A stretch of DNA of 64,000 bases from positions 2,976,001-3,040,000 of the forward strand of contig NZ_LT629749.1 in NCBI RefSeq assembly GCF_900105065.1. Reading direction: 5' to 3'. Numbering within the stretch: the stretch's first letter is position 1; each line of letters opens with the position of its first letter. Shown here one piece after another: positions 61,606-64,000 of the stretch. A program made the translations under genes and the position numbers. This stretch comes from Friedmanniella luteola (lineage in GTDB: Bacteria; Actinomycetota; Actinomycetes; Propionibacteriales; Propionibacteriaceae). The notes under the pieces were generated by a model. That model was not told the DNA's origin. It made no database searches and saw only the letters and a program-made list of their open reading frames with translations.

Positions 61606-61698
61606 CCACCTAATGTAGCGAATCCCTTGGTGTTGGAGCGTCGTGCTCCGGTCCGGATCCGCGCTTGACGACTATAAGACCTAGTGAGAGGCTACTTG

Positions 61699-61772
61699 TG
61701 GGGCGGGTGGGGCTCGAACCCACGACCCAGGGATTATGAGTCCCCTGCTCTGACCGGCTGAGCTACCGCCCC
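61699..61772 (-). tRNA. tRNA with CAT anticodon (elongator Met, or Ile2), integration site
   Basis: The minus strand reads GGGGCGGTAGCTCAGCCGGT and folds into a full cloverleaf. Acceptor GGGGCGG pairs with CCGCCCC; the anticodon loop is CTCATAA between GGGGA and TCCCT arms; the T-arm is GTGGG-TTCGAGC-CCCAC; position 73 is A, with no encoded CCA. CAT fits elongator tRNA-Met; a lysidine-modified tRNA-Ile cannot be excluded. The 3' half next to the integrase should be one copy of the element's attachment core. Confidence 0.93.
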
Positions 61773-61863
61773 TCGCGACGGCTCACCCTACCGGCCCGGC
61801 GGCGGAGCATGCGGGTCCGCGCCGGCGGGCGGCGCACCACCCACGTCGACCGGGGGCGGAGCC

Positions 61864-62412
61864 GTGCGGTCTACCCTCGTCGCCGTGGACGGTGGGACGG
61901 TGCGGGACGCGACACCCGGCGACGCGGCGGCGTGCGCGGCCGTCTACGCCCCCTACGTCCTGGACTCCTCGACCACGTTCGAGCTGGTGCCGCCCACCGT
62001 CCCCGAGATGGCCGGCCGGATCGCGGCGGCCCAGGCCCGGCACGCGTGGTTGGTGCTCGAGCGCGCCGACGTGGTGGTCGGCTACGCCTACGGCGGCCCG
62101 TTCAAGGCCCGGCCGGCCTACCGGTGGGCCTGCGAGGTGAGCGTCTACCTGGCGCCGGACCAGCGGGGCGCCGGCGGCGGCCGGGCGCTCTACACCGCGC
62201 TGCTCGACCGGCTCACCGGACGGGGCTACCGGACGGCGGCCGCCGGCATGACCCAGCCGAACGAGGCCAGTGCCGCGCTGCACCGCGCTCTCGGCTTCAC
62301 CACGGTGGGCACCTTCCGCCGGGTCGGCTGGAAGCACGGCCGCTGGCACGACGTCACCTGGGCGCAGTGCGACCTCGGGGCCCACCACGACCCTCCCGAG
62401 GAGCCTCGCTGA
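61864..62412 (+). CDS. phosphinothricin-acetyltransferase-like GNAT enzyme
   Basis: A 182-residue GNAT protein of the PAT/Bar group: VRDATPGDAAACAAVYAPYV, SSTTFELVPPTVPEM, ACEVSVYLAPDQRGAGGGRA (CoA loop), then LHRALGFTTVGTFRRVGWK and WHDVTWAQCDL. Chromosomal genes of this type acetylate methionine sulfone or related amino acids as often as phosphinothricin. The start is GTG; a second GTG seven codons in is possible. It belongs to the chromosomal flank. Confidence 0.88.
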   Translation: MRSTLVAVDGGTVRDATPGDAAACAAVYAPYVLDSSTTFELVPPTVPEMAGRIAAAQARHAWLVLERADVVVGYAYGGPFKARPAYRWACEVSVYLAPDQRGAGGGRALYTALLDRLTGRGYRTAAAGMTQPNEASAALHRALGFTTVGTFRRVGWKHGRWHDVTWAQCDLGAHHDPPEEPR

Positions 62413-62450
62413 CCCTGGCGGCCGGGGTCCGGTGGTGCCAGAGTGGCGGG

Positions 62451-62903
62451 GTGGCGGCGTCGATCTACGAGCGTGCCGGCGGCCAGCCGGCCTTCCTCGC
62501 CCTGGCCCGGGCCCACCACGCGCGCTGCCTGGCCGACCCCGAGCTGAACCACCCGTTCAGCCACGGTGACCTCGACCCGGAGCACGTCGAACGGCTGGGC
62601 GCCTACTGGGCCGAGGTGCTGGGCGGCCCCTCGACGTTCTCCGGCGGGCTCGGCGACCACGCCACCGTGCTGCGGCGGCACGCCGGCCACGGTGACATGA
62701 GCGACCTGGGGCGTCGCTTCGTCGCCTGCTTCGTGGCGGCGGCCGACGACGCGGGCCTGCCCGCCGACCCGGAGCTGCGCGCCGCCCTCCGCGCCTACCT
62801 GGAGTGGGCCGTCGCCGACGTCCTCGACCACGAGCAGGAGGCGGACATCCCGCCCCAGCTCCCCGTGCCGCGCTGGACCTGGGACGGGCTCAGCCCGGCG
62901 TGA
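62451..62903 (+). CDS. truncated hemoglobin-like globin
   Basis: A 150-residue protein: IYERAGGQPAFLALARAHHA, LADPELNHPFSHGDLDPEHV, ERLGAYWAEVLGGPSTFSGG, HATVLRRHAGHGDMSD, RRFVACFVAAADDAGLP and LEWAVADVLDH. The pattern fits group II truncated hemoglobins, with His in the HATVLRRHAGH stretch as heme ligand candidates. It starts at GTG, 38 bases after the acetyltransferase. Confidence 0.8.
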   Translation: MAASIYERAGGQPAFLALARAHHARCLADPELNHPFSHGDLDPEHVERLGAYWAEVLGGPSTFSGGLGDHATVLRRHAGHGDMSDLGRRFVACFVAAADDAGLPADPELRAALRAYLEWAVADVLDHEQEADIPPQLPVPRWTWDGLSPA

Positions 62904-62905
62904 GG

Positions 62906-63262
62906 TCAGCGGCGACCGAGGCGGCGCTCGCCGCCGGCGCCGCGCTCGTAGGCCAGGCCGTAGTAGGAGTAGATGCCCGGCTCGGCCGCCGACTCGAGCT
63001 CGCCGTCGGTGTCGATCGAGGGCGCGTCCTTGGCCAGCTTCTTGTCCGTCATCACCCGGATGTGCTTGGGCGCCACCCGGGCACCGATCAGCGGCACGAA
63101 GACGAGCCGGCCCCCGCCGACCAGACCCACCTTGACCGTGGCGAACACCGCCTCGTCGGTCGAGGTGTCGAAGTAGACGCCCTCCAGGCTCCCGATCTTG
63201 GAGCCCTCCTGGTCGACCACGCTCTGCCCGCGCCACTCGCGGATGTCGTCCACGTCGAACAC
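62906..63262 (-). CDS. PRC-barrel domain protein
   Basis: A 118-residue protein: VFDVDDIREWRGQSVVDQEG, KIGSLEGVYFDTSTDEAVFA, LVFVPLIGARVAPKHIRVM, with a C-terminal SYYGLAYERGAGG. PRC barrels are small beta barrels that bind RNA or proteins, or sit in photosynthetic and ribosome-maturation proteins; this one has no other domain. The GTG at 63262 has a GAGGAGA site. It is convergent with the globin gene, 2 bases apart. Confidence 0.85.
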   Translation of the reverse strand: MFDVDDIREWRGQSVVDQEGSKIGSLEGVYFDTSTDEAVFATVKVGLVGGGRLVFVPLIGARVAPKHIRVMTDKKLAKDAPSIDTDGELESAAEPGIYSYYGLAYERGAGGERRLGRR

Positions 63263-63599
63263 CAGTTCTCCTCGTCTCGCTGCAGCCCGTCGACGTCCGC
63301 CGGACGGGCGCTCGCACTCTACTGCGGTGGCGCGCCGGATCCCGGGCGGCCCGTCGGCGGCACGGGTTGTCCCCGGTTGCTTCCGAACCCGCCTGTGGTC
63401 CGCGACACTACGACCAGAAGGCACGGTCCTCGGCGCGCTCGCTCGTTGACCCGACCCGGAGAGGCTCTGCGGATCCCTGCATCCGCGGGTCGCCCGCAGC
63501 GGGAAGGTCCAGGGAAGCGGCGAACGCCATCTACGGGGGCTGAGCGGCGAGAACTGTGCGCCGGGGGCCCACCCCGCGCACCTCGAGTGAGGAACAGAC
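63263..63599. promoter_or_regulatory. divergent intergenic region before the solute-binding protein
   Basis: About 340 bases between divergent genes, so two promoters are expected. No operator palindrome or riboswitch-like structure was recognised. A GAGTGAGGAAC ribosome site directly precedes the solute-binding gene. Confidence 0.4.
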
Positions 63600-64000
63600 A
63601 TGGCGTTGAACCGTCGACAGATCCTGATGGGCGGCCTCGGCCTCGGTGCCGCGGCGGGACTCAGCTCCTGCGCCGGCCTGACGGGGAAGTCCTCCAGTGA
63701 CACCCCCAGCAGCTCCAGCTCCGGCTCGGGTGCAGCCCTGCAGGCGGAGCTGACCTTCGTCAACTGGTCCGGCGACGCCGAGAAGAAGGCGTTCGACGCC
63801 GTCATCAAGGCGTTCCAGACGGCCAACCCCGGCATCACCGTCAAGACCGAGACGGTCCCCTACGCCAGCGTCCAGACCAACCTGGACTCCCGGTTCCAGG
63901 CGGGCAACCCGCCGGACCTGTTCCGGGTCTCCTACATCGACATCGGCCAGTACACGAGCCAGGACGTCCTCCTCGACGTCTCCGGCACCTTCGACCAGGC
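63600..64000 (+). CDS. ABC-transporter extracellular solute-binding lipoprotein (cut by window edge)
   Basis: The first 133 residues are visible. A Tat-like start (LNRRQILMGGLGLGAAAGLS) ends in lipobox SSCAG. The mature protein begins with a Ser-rich linker and LTFVNWSGDAEKKAFDAVIK, then FQTANPGITVKTETVPYASV and RFQAGNPPDLFRVSY. This is the sugar-binding (family 1) pattern. Permease genes should follow outside the window. Confidence 0.9.
   Translation, partial: MALNRRQILMGGLGLGAAAGLSSCAGLTGKSSSDTPSSSSSGSGAALQAELTFVNWSGDAEKKAFDAVIKAFQTANPGITVKTETVPYASVQTNLDSRFQAGNPPDLFRVSYIDIGQYTSQDVLLDVSGTFDQ

Larger units (their letters stand above)
1..61698. mobile_element. right-hand part of a tRNA-integrated integrative conjugative element
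   Basis: This span carries type IV secretion genes, partition genes, metal-resistance cargo, a Tad-pilus block and, at its right edge, an intact tyrosine integrase pointing away from the 3' end of a tRNA gene. That arrangement is the usual one for elements that integrate into tRNA 3' ends. The left boundary is not seen, because conjugation-type genes already fill the first kilobases. No second copy of the tRNA 3' end was noticed inside the window. The extent is inferred from gene content; the exact right junction should lie between the integrase start and the end of the tRNA. Confidence 0.75.

Overview
The window is high-GC actinobacterial DNA. WhiB, a mycothiol-dependent-enzyme family protein, an SCO6880-type conjugation protein, frequent GTG starts and dense ATGA/GTGA gene overlaps all point to Actinomycetota. 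A Geodermatophilaceae-like or Nocardioides-like host is plausible, but the sequence does not fix the genus. About 61.7 kb of the 64 kb looks like the right-hand part of an integrative conjugative element (ICE). It ends at an intact tyrosine integrase (60637-61605) lying 94 bp from the 3' end of a tRNA with a CAT anticodon (61699-61772). The left end is outside the window. To the right of the tRNA is ordinary chromosome: a PAT-type acetyltransferase, a truncated hemoglobin, a PRC-barrel protein and the start of a sugar-type solute-binding lipoprotein.

Layout. (1) 0.6-13.9 kb, minus strand: WhiB and a type IV secretion block (VirD4-like coupling protein, SLT+NlpC/P60 wall hydrolase, VirB4-like ATPase, SCO6880 protein, TrbL/VirB6-like channel protein, small two-helix protein, ParA-like protein, hypotheticals). 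Most of these genes are joined by 4-base stop/start overlaps. (2) 14.2-16.4 kb, plus strand: a second coupling protein and a DUF4913-like partner, both destroyed by frameshifts and Trp-to-stop changes. (3) 16.9-21.4 kb, minus strand: an ABC transporter with an OmpR-type two-component system. (4) 21.8-26.0 kb, plus strand: a broken resolvase, an ApeA-like protein, a possible PD-(D/E)XK nuclease and a broken tyrosine recombinase, which together look like a defence cargo island. (5) 26.2-30.7 kb: a DinB/MDMPI-family enzyme, remnants of a methyltransferase and of a CsoR-type regulator, an ArsR regulator with a CDF metal exporter, a class F sortase and a CHRD protein. (6) 30.9-42.0 kb: a copper-resistance island (CopA, CopZ, CsoR, CopB, secreted and lipoprotein accessories, TetR) with three CsoR-type operators. 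(7) 42.0-48.5 kb: a duplicated small-gene module with SOS-like boxes, a partition region with a broken ParA, a nonspecific nuclease, an ATP-dependent DNA ligase and small DNA-binding or hypothetical proteins. (8) 48.5-60.1 kb, minus strand: a twelve-gene Tad/Flp-pilus-like operon that ends in a membrane LysM-BTAD protein. (9) 60.3-61.8 kb: a small conserved protein, the integrase and the tRNA attachment site.

How the parts work together. The T4SS block would build the conjugation channel and open the cell wall. The Tad block would add a surface appendage or a second secretion machine. The integrase moves the element in and out of the tRNA gene. Copper and divalent-metal resistance, peptide-type ABC export and possible phage defence are the cargo. 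Decay of the second coupling protein and of ParA suggests the element may no longer be fully mobile.

The most unusual signal is a ~100-bp repeat present three times (16573, 26035, 42852). It folds into a closed four-way junction: a paired base stem enclosing three back-to-back mini-hairpins, every one with a GNA triloop. Paired bases change together between copies. One copy terminates the broken recombinase gene.
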